The notes under the pieces were generated by a model, which was not told the DNA's origin, searched no databases, and was given only the letters and a program-made list of their open reading frames with translations. A program made the position numbers and the translations under genes. 64,000 nt of DNA from positions 2,396,001 to 2,460,000 of the forward strand of contig CANJKZ010000008.1 in the NCBI GenBank assembly GCA_947471745.1, in the 5' to 3' direction. Of the stretch, positions 1 to 12,226 are shown piece by piece (the stretch's first letter is position 1; the number at the start of each line of letters is the position of its first letter). Origin of the DNA: Closterium sp. Naga37s-1 (Eukaryota; Streptophyta; Zygnematophyceae; Desmidiales; Closteriaceae).

Positions 1-46
1 GTGGTTGCTGGCCACTAGTGCCCAGTGTGGTAGTCGTGTCCTTTGA

Positions 47-955
47 CTCCACTCCGGCCGTAGGGTTGAGTTTCGCTCCGGCGTGCTTGCCGGGTTCTGT
101 CGTGAGCAGGGCATCACCCCGTCCTGGACGCTTCCGGCCTCGCCACAGCAGAATGGGGTTGCTGAGCGCCGCATAGGCTTGGTCATGGAGATTGCCCGCA
201 CCTCCACGGTCCATTTTCTGTGGCCCTATGCGGTTCGCTATGCCGCCCACCAGCTAAACATCTGGCCGTGTGTCTCTCGCCCGGAGGTTTCCCCGACCCG
301 TCTTTGGACTGGGTCCCCTGGTGTTGCGTCGGAGTTCGTGCTTGGGGATGCCTCTGTCGACAAGCTCTTGGCTTGCACCCTCCCCTGTGTCTTCCTTGGT
401 TTCCTGGTCGCCGCCCCTGACTTTGTCTTTTACCACCCGCCCCTCCACCGGTTCTTTGACTCCCGCGATGTCACCTATGACAATTCCGTGTCCTTCTACG
501 CTCGCTACCCCCACCAAGGTCTTCCGGTTCCCCCCCCCCCCTCCCCTCTTCCTCGCCCCCACTCCTCCTCCTACTCCCGCTCCTCCTCTGGTCCTGCCCC
601 GTTAGGTTTGTCTCACCCTGCCCCTCTCCCCTCGGTATCACGTCAGGTGTCGTCTCCTTCCCCACAGTCGTCCTCACAGTCACCACAGCAGCCTACGGCA
701 ATACCGCAGCCGGCCGCTGTGGACTCTGGGGGTGCTGGAGGTGGAGGTACTGGCACTGGAGGTGCTAATTCTGGGGGTGCTGGAGCTGGAGGTACTGGCA
801 CTGGGGGTGCTGGTTCAAGGGGTGTTGGAGTTGGAGGTGCTGACTCTATGGCGCCTGCTCCGCCTGCTGTCCGTTATCTTATGCATCTTCGGCGTCTTCG
901 GCAGCTGGAGCGGGAGGAGCAGGAGCGGTTGGAGCAGGAGCACGAGAGTGGCTAG
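47..955 (+). pseudogene. Ty1/copia integrase C-terminal half plus linker (remnant A)
   Basis: Copia pol fragment. A TGA stop at 44-46 precedes the readable frame. The second catalytic motif (family form HSDRGGEF) reads HSGRRVEF, so the catalytic Asp is Gly. The third motif, PQQNGVAERRIGLVME with catalytic Glu, is intact at about 139-190, followed by the conserved SPTRLWTG, CVFLGF and SRDVTYDNSV segments. From about 510 the frame becomes a Pro/Ser-rich then Gly/Ala-rich linker (GGAGTGG-type repeats, 727-850), as is usual between integrase and RT in this group. Decayed element, no function expected. Family assignment is secure; the 5' border lies outside the window. Confidence 0.9.
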
Positions 956-1477
956 AGCAGGAGGAGCAGCAGCAACAACAATAGCAGCAACAGCAGCAGC
1001 AGCAACCACTACTGCAACGCTTGTCCCCACCTGTGAGTGGCCTTCAGGCCCTTTGTCTCCCTTACGGACAGCTCACCGCCTCCGCTTGCACACGATCTTC
1101 CTCCTCTGGACTCGTCCCTGGCTGTTTTCTTTCCTTCTCGGTCACAGCCGCCTCCTCCTGTTTTCACGCACACTTGGACCACTCGTTGTCGTTCGGATGC
1201 TCGTGCCTCATCTCCTCTTAGGGACCTCCGTTCGGTCGTGTTCCGTGCTAGTCTTCCTCGGTCTCCGCCTCATTCTGTTCTCCCGTCACCTCTTGTGTCA
1301 TCTCTTATGGTCTCCTTTCACCCTATCACTGACTACTACCGTACTGCTCGTCTTGTTGTCTCACACGTTCTCGCCTATCTTGTCACTGACACTGCTGCCT
1401 CTCTGTTGTCTGTCTCGGCTCTTGTTGGTGCTGTCAGTGACTTTGCCGCCACCCGTCGCCTTCACTAAGCTACCCGT

Positions 1478-2260
1478 GTGTTGGCTGCTCCTCCTACCCG
1501 TCTCCTGCCCGCTGGGGGTGAGTATGCCCTTGGCTGTGACGTCCTAGAGGACAGGTGGTTTGAGCTGGTGGCAGCCGCTTCTCCCCATCTCAGTGCCATG
1601 TTGCTAACCCCTGACGGAGACCCCAACGCCCTTGACATACCAACTCCTCGCACTCACCGTGAGGCATTGCCGAGGCCATGGGCCTCTCAGTGGGTAGCGG
1701 CCATGGACTCAGAGATGGCATCTTGGAGATCCCATTCACCTACGTTGATGCAGTTACCCCACCCAGGGCGAACGTAATCGATGGCATGTGGATCTTCAAG
1801 GTGAAGCGGCCGCCTGGATCGCCGCCTGTCTTCAAGGCGCACTACGTGGCTAGAGGCTTCAGTCAGCGTGAGGGAGTAGACTTCTTCCAGACCTTCTCCC
1901 CGACTTCGAAGTTGACTACTCTTCGGGTGTTACTACACGTTGCAGCACAGCGAGACTACGAGATGCACTTACTGGACTTCTCCACCGCCTTTCTCCAGGG
2001 CAGCCTGCACGAGGAGATCTGGCTACGCCGTCCTCCTCGCTTCACTAGCACTTTCGTGCCTGGGACCCAGTGGATCCTGAGACGACCAGTCTCATCGACT
2101 TGCGGAACTTAATGCTGCGAGAGCTGCAGCGGCGCGGCCATGCACGCTTGGTCTTTGTGGCCCCAGCGGCCAATACTGCAGACATCTTCACCAATGCCCT
2201 TCCGCCTAGTGATCACCACAGGTTATGTTCGCAGCTTGCCTTGTTCAGACAGGCTCTCGT
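1478..2260 (+). pseudogene. Copia RT N-terminus fused to RNase H C-terminus (remnant A)
   Basis: Continuation of the upstream integrase fragment. Residues typical of the region before copia RT (DVLEDRWFEL, GDPNALDIPTPRTH) run to about 1770, then a frameshift leads into RT motifs NVIDGMWIFKVKRPPGSPPV, VARGFSQREGVDFFQTFSP and LDFSTAFLQGSLHEEIWLRR. The reading breaks off after PGTQWIL near 2075 and jumps within about 20 bp to the RNase H tail (LRELQRRGHARLVFV, NTADIFTNALPPSDHHR). The palm with YVDD, the thumb and most of RNase H are deleted. Pseudogene. Confidence 0.9.
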
Positions 2261-2520
2261 TTGTTGTAGACTTGTCTCTTGCTTCTTTCTTTGCTTGTGT
2301 TGTTGTTCATTATATAAACTCTTGAGCTGGGATTGTGGCCGTTTGTCTCAGAGGCTGGCTAGTCGTACCACCCTGAGATGCATCTCTCTTGCTCACTTTA
2401 ATGCCCCTCATTTAGCTTATGGGGGTGTGTCAAATGTTATACATTATCATGATAGGATACAGTGAGTAGCACTCTTATACAAATGTCACCCATCTTACCA
2501 GTCATTTCATTCTGCTTGTT
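2261..2520 (+). repeat. 3' UTR, polypurine tract and LTR remnant of copia A
   Basis: Non-coding DNA after the RNase H remnant. CTTATGGGGGTG at about 2416-2427 matches the polypurine tract of the other copia elements in the window, and TGTCAAATGTTATAC right after it resembles their LTR 5' end. The LTR is not delimited at its 3' side, because remnant B starts within about 100 bp. No gene seen. Confidence 0.6.
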
Positions 2521-3448
2521 CTATCTCTGAGACCCCCGTCGTGCACATGTCGGTCTCTCACTCACCTGCTGCACCTATGGCACCACTGTCTAGTTCACCC
2601 CAGCCTCCCACATCTCCATCACATGGCTCAGCACCGTCTTGTCTCATGTCTCCCGTCGCCGTTGTTACCAAGTCTTCCTCCCTCATCTGCGCCGACGTGC
2701 ACTCCTTGCGTCGAGGGCTAGCAGCACGCCTCCCCTCACTCCTACTCGTTAAATCTCGCCACTGCGCCTCTTCAGACAGGTATGGGGCCCTGCATTTGTC
2801 CTTGGGGCATGCCGGGGGCGCTACTTCCTTATCGTTGTGGACATCTTCTCCCGCTACACCACGGTGTTCCCCTTGGAGAGGAAGGCCGACGTGCGTGACG
2901 CCCTCATCCCGTAGCTTGTAGCCGTCCGCGCCCAGCGGGTGCTTTGTCTGCACTCTAACTCTGGTGGCGAGCTCGCCTCCGGTCGCCTTCGGTCACATCT
3001 GGTGGCGGAGGGCATCACCCAGAAGAACACGCTCCCCAGCTCATCGCAACAGAATGGGGTCGTGGAGCATCGCATTGGCTTGGTCATGAAGATCGCTCGT
3101 ACCTCCATTACTCATGCAAGTGCACCCCATCTTCCGTGGCCGTTTGAAGTCCGCTACGCCATGGACGTGCGGCCCCGTGTCTCACGGCCTCAGGTCTCGC
3201 CGACCCTCCTTTGGATTGGGACCTCTGGTGCCGCGCCTGCGTTTCGTGTCTGGGTCTGCCTTGCTCATGTCCGCAACCCTCATCCGGGCAAGCTCTCAGC
3301 CGACACTCTCCAGTGTGTCTTCCTCAGTTTCCCTCTCGATGTCCCTGAATGGCTGTTCTACCAACCCTCGTCTCACAGTCGGTTTCCTTCACTCTCGTGA
3401 CGTCAGTTTTGACAAGTCGATTTGTTTCTACACTCGCTTCCCTCAGTG
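2521..3448 (+). pseudogene. Copia GAG-pre-integrase and integrase remnant (remnant B)
   Basis: A second, independent copia copy. The first 350 bases match, with frame breaks, the GAG-pre-integrase zone (a CTCCTTGCGTCGAGGG stretch corresponds to the CVEGRQ motif). From 2939 a frame reads LHSNSGGELASG (family HSDRGGEF, Asp replaced by Asn), SSQQNGVVEHRIGLVMKIART (catalytic Glu region), SPTLLWIGTSG and CVFLSFPLDVPEWLFY. A frame change at about 3390 leads to SRDVSFDKSICFYTRFPQ. Two catalytic-region changes plus frameshifts make it non-functional. Confidence 0.85.
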
Positions 3449-4912
3449 AGGTACCCCGGTCATCCTTTCCCCCCCTCCCCCCCTCTTCTTTCTCAATCCC
3501 GTGCCTCCCCTTGGTCCCACACCTCTGCTTGCTCCCCTAGCCCCGCGTCCTGCCCCGTCTAATGTGTCGCACGTCACCCCCTTTCCCTCGGTTGGGCCTG
3601 TGGGGGAGACTGCTGACTCTCGAGACCAAGAGCGTGGGGGTCTGCCTCTAGTGTCGCCGCCCTTGCCGAAGTCGCTGCCATCACTGGCGTCGTCCTCGTA
3701 GTCGCCGCAGCAGCCTTCGCCGCAGCCGCAGCCATCATCGCCGCAACAGCCGGTCGCTGTGGACTATGGGGGTGCTGGTTCTAAGGGTGTCGCGGGCGCG
3801 GGACGTTCGTCGCAGCAGAACCCGCCACTGCAGCTGCAGCACCAGCCGCCGCCGCAGCTGCCGCAGCACTCGTTGTCACCGCATGTCTTACCCTTCAACT
3901 AACAGACCACAGGTTCTCCCCTCACCGTCTCTCCCCGTCTACGTCCCACGTTTCCTCCCCTGGACTCGTCCGCGGCTCGTTCTCCTCCTCGTTCACAGCT
4001 GTCTCCTCCTCTATCTCCTAACTCCCACACTAGGGTCCGACGTCCCTCTCGTCCTCGTCCCATGTCTCCCGTTCCGGTATCCACTCTATGCTCCTCCGCT
4101 CTCGTCCCTCTCGTGTTCCACCACCTCCTGTTTTACCGTTACTTCCTTCATCGTCCCTTTCTATCTCGTCTCGTCCGTTATCTGACTTCCTCTGTGCCGC
4201 TCACTCTCCAGTATCTCGAGTCTTTTCCACCTTTGTTACTCACCCTACTGCTCCACCTTGGTCTGTCTCTGCTCTTGTCACTCCTGTCGCTGACTTTGCC
4301 TCCGCCCGCCGCCTTGATTACGCCACTCAGTTGGTCTCTGCTCCTGCCCATCCTCCGTCCGACGAGGGTGCTCCTGCCCTTGGCAGTGATGTCCCAGAGG
4401 ACAAGCAGCTTGAGCTGGCTTTCCTTGCGGTCGTTGCTCCTCATCTCTGTGCCATACGGCTAGCCCCTGAGGGTGACCCAGACGCTCTACATCCCGACCC
4501 CTTGTACCTACGCTGAGGTGGTGTCGGGACGCTGGGCCTCTCGGTGGATAGCAGCCATGGACGCATAGTTGGCATCTTGGAGGTCCACAGGCACCTACCT
4601 CGACGCAGTTCCTCCTCCTCGGGCAAACGCAGTCGACGACATGTGGATCTTTAAGGTGAAGTGGCCACATGGAGAGCCGCATGTCTTCAAGACGCGCAAC
4701 GTGGCTAGAGGCTTTAGTCAGCTAGAGGGGGTATACTTATTTCAAGCCTTCTCCTCCACCCGGAAGATGACCACTCTTCGGGTACGGCAGCACATCGCAG
4801 CGCAACGCGACTGCGAGCTTCACGCACTTGACTTCTCTACTGCCTTTCCCCAGGGAAGCTTGCACGAGCAGATCTTCAAGCGCTTGACCCATCTCTCCTC
4901 GTTCGCTTTGGC
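3449..4912 (+). pseudogene. Copia linker and RT N-terminal remnant (remnant B)
   Basis: The downstream half of remnant B. Pro/Ser/Gln-rich linker sequence (3449-4300, several frame changes) leads to the conserved pre-RT stretch in broken form (DVPEDKQLELAFLAVVAPHLCAIRL, 4390-4460). RT follows: MASWRSTGTYLDAVPPPRAN from 4569, DDMWIFKVKWPHG, VARGFSQLEGVYLFQAFS, then LDFSTAFPQGSLHEQIF ending near 4885. The reading frame stops resembling RT there, so palm, thumb and RNase H are missing. Non-functional. Confidence 0.85.
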
Positions 4913-5177
4913 TCTACCCCGTTCTATATTCAGTCGCGATATATATTTTATATATATTTATAACTGCCTGTTGCCTTAGCTTTAGAGTAGTTATGCCTTC
5001 TTACTATTGGTGGTGCACCTTCTCTTTGTTCATTTTGCTATATGTACCTTGTGTGCTATAATGAAACACACATTCTCGATTCTCTCTTGGCTCGCTACTC
5101 TCGATACCCGCTTGGCCTAGGCTCCTAAGCCTAGGCCCTAGTTTAACCCGCTTCCTAGTTAAGATATTCTCGTGACA
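4913..5177 (+). repeat. Probable LTR 3' portion of a plus-strand LTR element
   Basis: AT-rich non-coding stretch ending in ...CGTGACA at 5177, directly followed by TGGTATTGAG. A TG...CA-type LTR end followed immediately by TGGTAT is the arrangement of the 5' LTR and primer-binding site in the other elements of this window. The 5' boundary is not visible; TATATATATTTATAAC near 4945 could be promoter-like but is not proof. Inference from position and the downstream leader motif. Confidence 0.45.
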
Positions 5178-5232
5178 TGGTATTGAGTTAATAACTTCCT
5201 AACCTGTCAAATACTATGGGCCCACCAACCCG
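5178..5232 (+). promoter_or_regulatory. Primer-binding site and GGGCCCACC leader box
   Basis: TGGTATTGAG follows the putative LTR end; only the first six bases agree with the tRNA-iMet complement. GGGCCCACC follows at about 5218-5226. The same box lies 30-50 bases after the PBS in the copia and TRIM-like elements at 40.9, 49.7, 53.6 and 55.8 kb, with a variant at 55.4 kb. Between PBS and box is only a weak inverted repeat (AGTTA-A-TAACT). It probably marks the leader of another element of this family whose body is lost or replaced. Confidence 0.5.
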
Positions 5233-6149
5233 TCATGGTCACGTCCCCCGCTCGAAGCAAGTATTCCCGTTTCGTCCGCCCATCGATTGTTGTTTTCTGC
5301 CCATGGCGTTTGCGGGCCACAGCGAGTGTGCCAACGAACCCGCCGACGGACCCACCGTCGGACCCGCGAGCGAGTGCGCCAACGGATCCGGGAACCCGCC
5401 AGAAAGCGAGCCAGCTGACTCGCGGACCCGCCAGCAGTCAAACCCGCGGACCCGCCAGCAGTCAAACCAGCGGACCCGCGAGCCCGCAAGCAAGCGAGCC
5501 GAAGGACCAGGCACCAGCACCAGCGCCGGCACCAGCACCAGCCGCCAGCGCCTACCGCCAGCACTACCGCCAGCAGTACCACCAGCGCCACCACCAGCCC
5601 TGTCGCCCGTCCCTCACCCCTCCCCCGTCGCCTTCCCTTCCGCGACTGGGATGCGGTGGGGGAGGTGGCGTGGAGGGGGTGGCCGCCGTGACCTCCCTGC
5701 GCTTCCCCACCCGTTCTGCCCTGCGTGTTTGTAGCAGCAGTCGCTGTGTGGGAGAGGAAGGGGGAAAGGGGATGACGGCGGGACGTCCGCCAGCAACAGC
5801 CACACTGCCGCCCGTCCCTCCATCCCTCCCTCCTCACCCGTCGCCTTCCCCTCTGCGACTGCGGCTGTGGGGGGGGTGGTGGCGTGGAAATGGTGGCCGT
5901 TGTGAGCCACTGCAGCACCACCATCTGCCCTGCCTCTCCCCTCCCGCGGCTGCTGCTTTGAGGTTGGGGGGGAGGTGGCGGGGACGGGGGGGTGGGGGGG
6001 CTGGCTGCTGTGTGAAGGACAGTGCAAGGGACTACTGTAGGTGGAACAGGGGTGTGGAGGAAGGAAGGGGGGGAGGGGGTGCGGTTCCAGGGGGCGGCTG
6101 AAATGGGGGGTGAAGTTGAGGGGGGGTGGTTGATTGGGGGTGGGGATGT
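5233..6149. repeat. GC-rich low-complexity interior, no supported gene
   Basis: Open frames on both strands here (for example 5235-6101 plus) have no recognisable domain and strongly biased composition. From 5400 to 5560 are repeats of a CGGACCCGCCAGCAGTCAAAC-like unit giving TRQQSNP-type peptides. About 5585-5700, 5805-5900 and 5930-6010 are three imperfect copies of a block containing CCGTCCCTC...CGTCGCCTTCCC and a G-rich stretch. This resembles the non-coding interiors of the TRIM-like elements at 54-57 kb. I regard it as element leader or interior, not a protein gene. Confidence 0.5.
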
Positions 6150-6286
6150 TGTTACGATATGAAACTCAATGAATGATAGAAAATGTGAAGTACAACCCTA
6201 GATATAGCAAACCCTAATCATGCAAGGAAATAGAAATCTAACACCTAGACTAAACTAAACAACACATATAAATATATATGTTGACA
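6150..6286 (-). repeat. Copia LTR in minus orientation (137 bp)
   Basis: Starts TGTTACGATATG and ends ATATGTTGACA, giving TG...CA termini at copia-like length. It is followed on the plus strand by CACCCCCATAG, the reverse complement of the polypurine tract seen next to every copia 3' LTR here. It is therefore the 3' LTR of a minus-oriented element, yet the coding region to its right is plus-oriented, so the locus is rearranged. No second LTR copy was found at the other end (13410). Confidence 0.7.
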
Positions 6287-6288
6287 CA

Positions 6289-6770
6289 CCCCCATAGTCT
6301 AGGTGACGGTAGTCCTGTGGAAAGCAACACATAGCTCAGGGTGGATCTCAAGGACACCACACAGTCTTAGAGCAAGCAAGGGTCACATGACTAGTAAGCA
6401 AGAACAAGTAAGGGTCACAAGACCAGTCCACAAGAACAAGACAAATCTCAGGGTGGAGCTCAAAGTCACCACACACTCCGAGAGCAAGCAAGAGGCCACA
6501 AGGCCAGTCCACATGCAGGTATATAGCAAATATAAGGAGATGCAAGAGTACAAGACAAGCAGGACAAGGCATCTCTACATAAGCAAGTGAGGACGGGCAG
6601 GCACAAGGCCAAGCTGGGTGCAGAAACGCTGGTGGTCACAAGGCGGCATCACCTTGGTGAAGATATCTGCCGTGTTGGCCTCGGAGACCACACGTTGAAC
6701 GAGTGCCTGTCCACGCTGCTGCAACTCACGCAGAAGGAAGTAACGAAGCTGGATGTGCTTCGCCTTCCCA
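6289..6770 (-). repeat. Left arm of a 482-bp inverted repeat (copia 3' end, reversed)
   Basis: This arm is the reverse complement, with few differences, of 12928-13409, which holds the end of RNase H, the 3' UTR and the polypurine tract of the element between them. The match runs from CCCCCATAG at 6289 to CGCCTTCCCA at 6770. The plus-strand open frame that begins at 6587 is therefore antisense RNase H for its first about 60 codons and should not be read as protein sequence. Confidence 0.88.
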
Positions 6771-8300
6771 GCCTAGCTGCCTCTGAGGGTCTTTGTGTAG
6801 GAGCTGCAGCTACCACTAGTCTAGCACCAGCCTTTGTCGCTGACTCGGGTGCGACCTCACAGACTGCACAGCTTTCCTTCACCCTAGACTCTGGAGCGTC
6901 CAGCTGTTTCTTTCACGAATGTACTGACCTCACACCACTGCGCACTTCAGTCACTGTCGCCTTGGCTGACCCTAGTGTGGGACCTGTAGTTGCCCACAGC
7001 ACCACCACTCTCCCGTGTCCGGCGGCTCCCTCTGGGTTTCTCATAGGTTACTACACCCCCTCGTTCTCCAGGAACCTGGTGGGTGTCAGTAACCTCCACA
7101 ACCTAGGCGTAGTCACTACTTTCCCAGTGGACGAGCCTGTTGCCTCCTGCACAGTCGGTGCCACTAGGGCGCCTCTGGCCACTTTCCACAGGGAGCCAGG
7201 CTCTGGTCTGTACTCACTACACACTAGGTCCCACCACACTAGGTCAGGTCAGGTCAGGTCAGGTCAGGTCAGGTCAGGTCAGGTAGCTGCTGTGTCGTGC
7301 GACTGTCGGTCACTCACCCACCCGTCGGTCCTCTGGCACCACCGTCTAGGTCACCCGTCGTTCCCACGTCTCAGTAGGATGGCACGTTACCGTCTGGTCT
7401 CAGGTCTCCCAGAGTCGCTTGCACCGCTTCCTCGCTCGCCTGCGCCGCCGTGCACTCCTTGCGTCGATGGTCGGCAGCGCGCTGCCCCTCACTCCTCCTC
7501 GTTCCCCCCCACCACGGCTCCGTTCCAGACCCTGCACTTGGACGTCCGGGGCCCCTCCCCGGTCCTTGGCCCACGTCAGGAGCACTACTTCCTGATTGTG
7601 GTGGACGACTACTCCCGCTACACCTCGGTTTTCCCCTTGCGACGGAAGGCCGACGTGCCTACCGTCCTCGAGCCGTGGCTACTAGCGTGGGGTGGCGCCC
7701 AGGGTCTGTGTGGGCTTCGCCTACACTCGGACCGTGGTGGTGAGTTTTCTTCCACTCGCGTGGAGACGTTCTGTCAAGGTCGGGGGATCATCCAGTCTTA
7801 CACGCTACCAGCCTCGCCGCAGCAGAACGGGGTAGCCGAGCGATGCATCGGCCTGGTCATGGAGGTTGCCCGGACCTCCATGTGCCATGCCGGTGCCCCT
7901 CAGTTCTTGTGGCCTCAGGCAGTCCGCTACGCCGCGCACCACCTGAACCTGTGGCCCAGTGACGCACGGCCTCGGGTGACGCCAGTCTCCCCTTGGACAG
8001 GTTCTCCGGGCGTAGCAGCTGACTTCCGTGTGTGGGGTTCTCTGGCTCACGTTCGCACCCCTGGCGCGAACAATTTGTCTCCGCGCACTCGTGCCTGCGT
8101 CTTTCTTGGCTTCCCTTTGGATGCCTCCGGCTGGGTGTTCTACGATCTGGTCACCTACCAGTTCTTCGCTTCTCAGGACGTCACGTTCGACGAGTCTGTA
8201 TGCTGCTACAGGAGTCGCCCCCACCGAGGTACTGAGGTCTTTTCCCCCCCGCTGTTCCTCACCCTTGAGCCTCCCCAAGTCGCTCCGGTAGCCCCCCCCC
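6771..8300 (+). pseudogene. Copia protease and integrase (element C)
   Basis: Well-preserved pol segment, open within the frame 6587-8413. Protease: LDSGASSCFF (active DSGA) at about 6890, with family-typical SVGPVVAHSTTTLPCPAA after it. GAG-pre-integrase and zinc region: VLWHHRLGHPSFPRL with PCTPCVDGRQ, the HHCC site. Integrase catalytic triad present: LHLDVRGP, LRLHSDRGGEF and QQNGVAERCIGLVME. Then SPWTGSPG, CVFLGFPLDASGWVFYD and SQDVTFDESV. A run of AGGTC units at about 7242-7282 adds RSGQV repeats between protease and the HHCC region. No gag precedes it; the N-terminus is replaced by the inverted arm. The frame is lost at a C run near 8294-8302. Confidence 0.9.
7242..7283 (+). repeat. AGGTC pentanucleotide run inside copia pol
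   Basis: About eight tandem AGGTC units (GTCAGGTCAGGTCAGGTCAG...). The unit is 5 bp, so three units encode five residues (RSGQV repeated). It lies in the variable spacer between protease and the GAG-pre-integrase motif, so the frame survives here. Probably slippage. Confidence 0.9.
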
Positions 8301-9458
<1,158 letters not shown>

Positions 9459-10557
9459 GTGTCTCCAGAGCCCCGTCGGTCTCGTTACCTTGCAGACAGC
9501 CCGTTTCACCTTGTTCTCCGCTCTCGTGTTGCACGTCCTCCTGTCCTTCCACAGCCTCCTGAGTTGTCCCTCACTGTGCTTCACGACCCGTTGTCCGACT
9601 ACCTCCGTGCCTCCCGTCGTGTTGTCTTCCGTGTTTTGTCCGCGTTGGTCACTCACCCGATTGCACTCCTGTCGTCTGTCTCATCACTTGTTACCACTGT
9701 CGCTGGCTTTGCCTCTTCCCACCGCCTTGACTACGCCGCTCACTTGGTGAGTGGCCCTGCTCGTTCTCCGTCCTCTGGGGGTGCTCCTGTCTTTCCCCTG
9801 GAGGTCCTAGAGGACAGGCATTTTGAGTTTGGTTTCCTTGCGGCCGCTGTTCCTCATCTCTGCGCCATGCTGCTTGCCCCTGAGAGGGATCCAGATGCTC
9901 TTGACATCCCGATCCCTCACAATCATGCTGAGGCGGTCTCGGGACCTTGGGCCTCGTACTGGATAGCAGCTGAGGAGGCAGAGATGGCATCTTATAGGTC
10001 CACATACACTTACGTCGACGCAGTCCCACCACCTGGGACGAACGTCATCAGTGGCCGATGGTCCTACAAGGTGAAGCGACCGCCTGGATCACCACCGGTG
10101 TTCAAGGCGCGCTACGTGGCGAGAGGCTTTAGTTAGCGAGAAGGGGTGGACTTCTTCCAGACCTTTTCTCCCACCCCGAAGATGAGTACTCTTCGGGTGT
10201 TGCTGCATATTGCAGCCCAGCGCAACTACGAGTTGCACTCCTTGGACTTTTCCACCGCGTTCCTCCAGGGGAGCCTGCACGAGCAGATTTGGCTGCGTCG
10301 CCCCCCTGGGTTCACTGGCTCTTTCCCACCTAGGACCCAGTGGCAGCTGGGTCGACCAGTCTACAGCCTGCGTCAGGCTCCACGTGAGTGGCACGACACA
10401 CTTCGCTCGACCCTTGCAGCGCTTGACTTCTTTCCGTCGTCTGCGGATCCGTCAATGTTCGTCCGCTGTGGCTCAACCCCGTTCTTTGTCCTGGTCTATG
10501 TCGACGACCTGGTGTTCGCCACCCCCGACCGACACGCGCTGGCCTCTGTGAAGGAGG
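9459..10557 (+). pseudogene. Copia RT, N-terminal and palm region (element C)
   Basis: RT of element C, in the same frame as the linker. Pre-RT stretch VLEDRHFEFGFLAAAVPHLC and DALDIPIPHNHAEAV, then RT motifs NVISGRWSYKVKRPPGSPPV, KARYVARGFS, an in-frame TAG at 10134-10136, REGVDFFQTFSPTPK, LDFSTAFLQGSLHEQIWLRR, RQAPREWHDTLR and catalytic LVYVDDLVFATPD (about 10495-10535). The frame then runs ALASVKEELL and into ATTACC-type repeats, so RT is physically split; its remainder resumes at about 12227. The amber codon sits exactly where element K also has one. Confidence 0.92.
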
Positions 10558-10721
10558 AACTATTACCACTATCATTACCACTACCACTACCATTACCATT
10601 ACCATTACCACTACGATTACCATTACGATTACCATTACCATTACCATTACCATTACCATTACCATTACCATTTCCACTACCATTACCATTACCATTACCA
10701 TTACCACTACCAATACCATAA
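10558..10721 (+). repeat. ATTACC/ACTACC hexanucleotide microsatellite
   Basis: About 27 units of ATTACC, ACTACC or CTACCA with occasional ACGATT variants, located immediately after codons for VKEEL of the RT palm. It reads LPLPLP in the RT frame and ends in a TAA at 10719-10721. It forms the left part of an insertion that disrupts RT, and the 21-bp minisatellite follows without a gap. Confidence 0.95.
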
Positions 10722-12226
10722 CCAGCTGGGTGTGCGAGCATCGAACCTGAGTGTGCGAGCAACGCAGCTGAGGGTGCGAGCAACACAGCTGGGGGTGCGA
10801 GCTGCGCAGCTGAGTGTGCGAGCAACAAACCTGAGTGTGCGAGCAACGCAGCTGAGGGTGCGAGCAACGCAGCTGAGTGTGCGAGCAACGCAGCTGAGGG
10901 TGTGAGCATCGCAGCTGAGTTTGCGATAAACGCAGCTGAGGGTGCGAGCAACGCAGCTGAGGGTGCGAGCAACGCAGCTGAGTGTGCGAGCAACGCAGCT
11001 GAGGGTGCTAGCAATGCAACTGAGGGTGCGAGCAACGCAGCTGAGGGAGCGAGCAACGCAGGTGAGCGTGCGAGCAACGCAGCTGAGCGTGCGAGCAACG
11101 CACCTGAGGGTGCGAGCAACGCAGCTGAGCATGCGAGCAACGCAGCTGAGGGTGTGAGCAACGCAGCTGAGTGTGCGAGCAACGCAGCTGAGTGTGCAAG
11201 CAACGCAGTTGAGTGTGCGAGCATCGCACCTGAGTGTGCGAGCATCACAGCTGAGTGTGCGAGCATCACAGCTGAGTGTGCGAGCAACGCAGCTGAGCGT
11301 GCGAACAATGCAGCTGAGCGTGCGAACAACGAAGCTGGGGGTGCGAGCAACACAGCTGAGCATGCGAGCAACACAGCAGAGGATGCGAGCAACGAACTTG
11401 AGTGTGCGAGCAACGCAGCTGAGGGTGCGAGCAACGCAGCTGAGGGTACGAGCAACGCAGCTGAGTGTGCGAGAAACGCAGCTGAGGGTGCGATCAACAC
11501 AGCTGAGGGTGCGAGCAACGCAGCTAAGTGTGCGAGCAACGAACCTGAGTGTGCGAGCAACGCAGCTGATGGTGCGAGCAACGCAGCTGAGGGTGCGAGC
11601 AACGCAGCTGAGTGTGCGAGCAACGCAGATGAGAGTGCGAGCAACGCAGATGAGAGTGCAAGCATCGCAGCTCAGTCTGCGAGCAACGCAGCTAAGGGTG
11701 CGAGCAAAGCAGCTGAGGGTGCGAGCAACGCAACTGAGTGTGCGAGCAACGCAGTTGAGTGTGCGAGCAACGCAACTGAGGGTGCGAGCAACACAGCTGA
11801 GGGTGCGAGCAACGTAGCTGAGGGTGCGAGCAACACAGCTGAGCGTGCGAGCAACGCAGCTGAGCGTGCAAGCAACGCAACTGAGCGTGCGAGCAACGCA
11901 GCTGAGGGTGCGAGCAACGCAGCTGAGGGTGCGAGCAACGCAGCTGAGTGTGCGAGCATCGCAGCTGAGGGTGCGAGAAACGCTGCTGACGGTGAGAGCA
12001 ACGCAGCTGAGGGTGCGAGCAACGCAGCTGAGAGTGCGAGAAACGCAGCTCAGCATGCAAGCAACGCAGCTGAGGGTGTCAGCAACGCAGCTGAGTGTGC
12101 GAGCAACGCAGCTAAGGGTGCGTGCATTGCAGGTGAGTGTGCGAGCATCACAGCTGAGCGTGCGAGCAACGCAGCTGAGCATACGAGCAACGCAGCTGAG
12201 CATGCGAGCAATGCGAGCACACTTGC
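10722..12226 (+). repeat. 21-bp minisatellite inside copia RT (about 70 copies)
   Basis: Tandem 21-bp units with core GAGCAACGCAGCTGAG followed by a GTGTGC, GGTGCG or CGTGCG variant. As 21 is a multiple of three and the unit has almost no stops, long frames appear on both strands: plus 10902-12302 reads ASNAAEG/C heptads, minus 12203-10707 reads ARTLSCV heptads, another minus frame reads LLAPSAA. These are by-products of the unit; there is no recognisable domain and no reason to call a gene. The RT sequence resumes with HTCTDLGEL codons at the right border. Confidence 0.95.

Noticed and set aside
5214..6101. Protein-coding gene in the GC-rich block at 5.2-6.1 kb
   Set aside because: Overlapping open frames on both strands, strongly biased composition, no domain; the position fits an element leader.
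6587..6770. N-terminal extension of the copia protease-integrase frame as real protein
   Set aside because: This segment is the reverse complement of RNase H and 3' UTR at 12928-13409.
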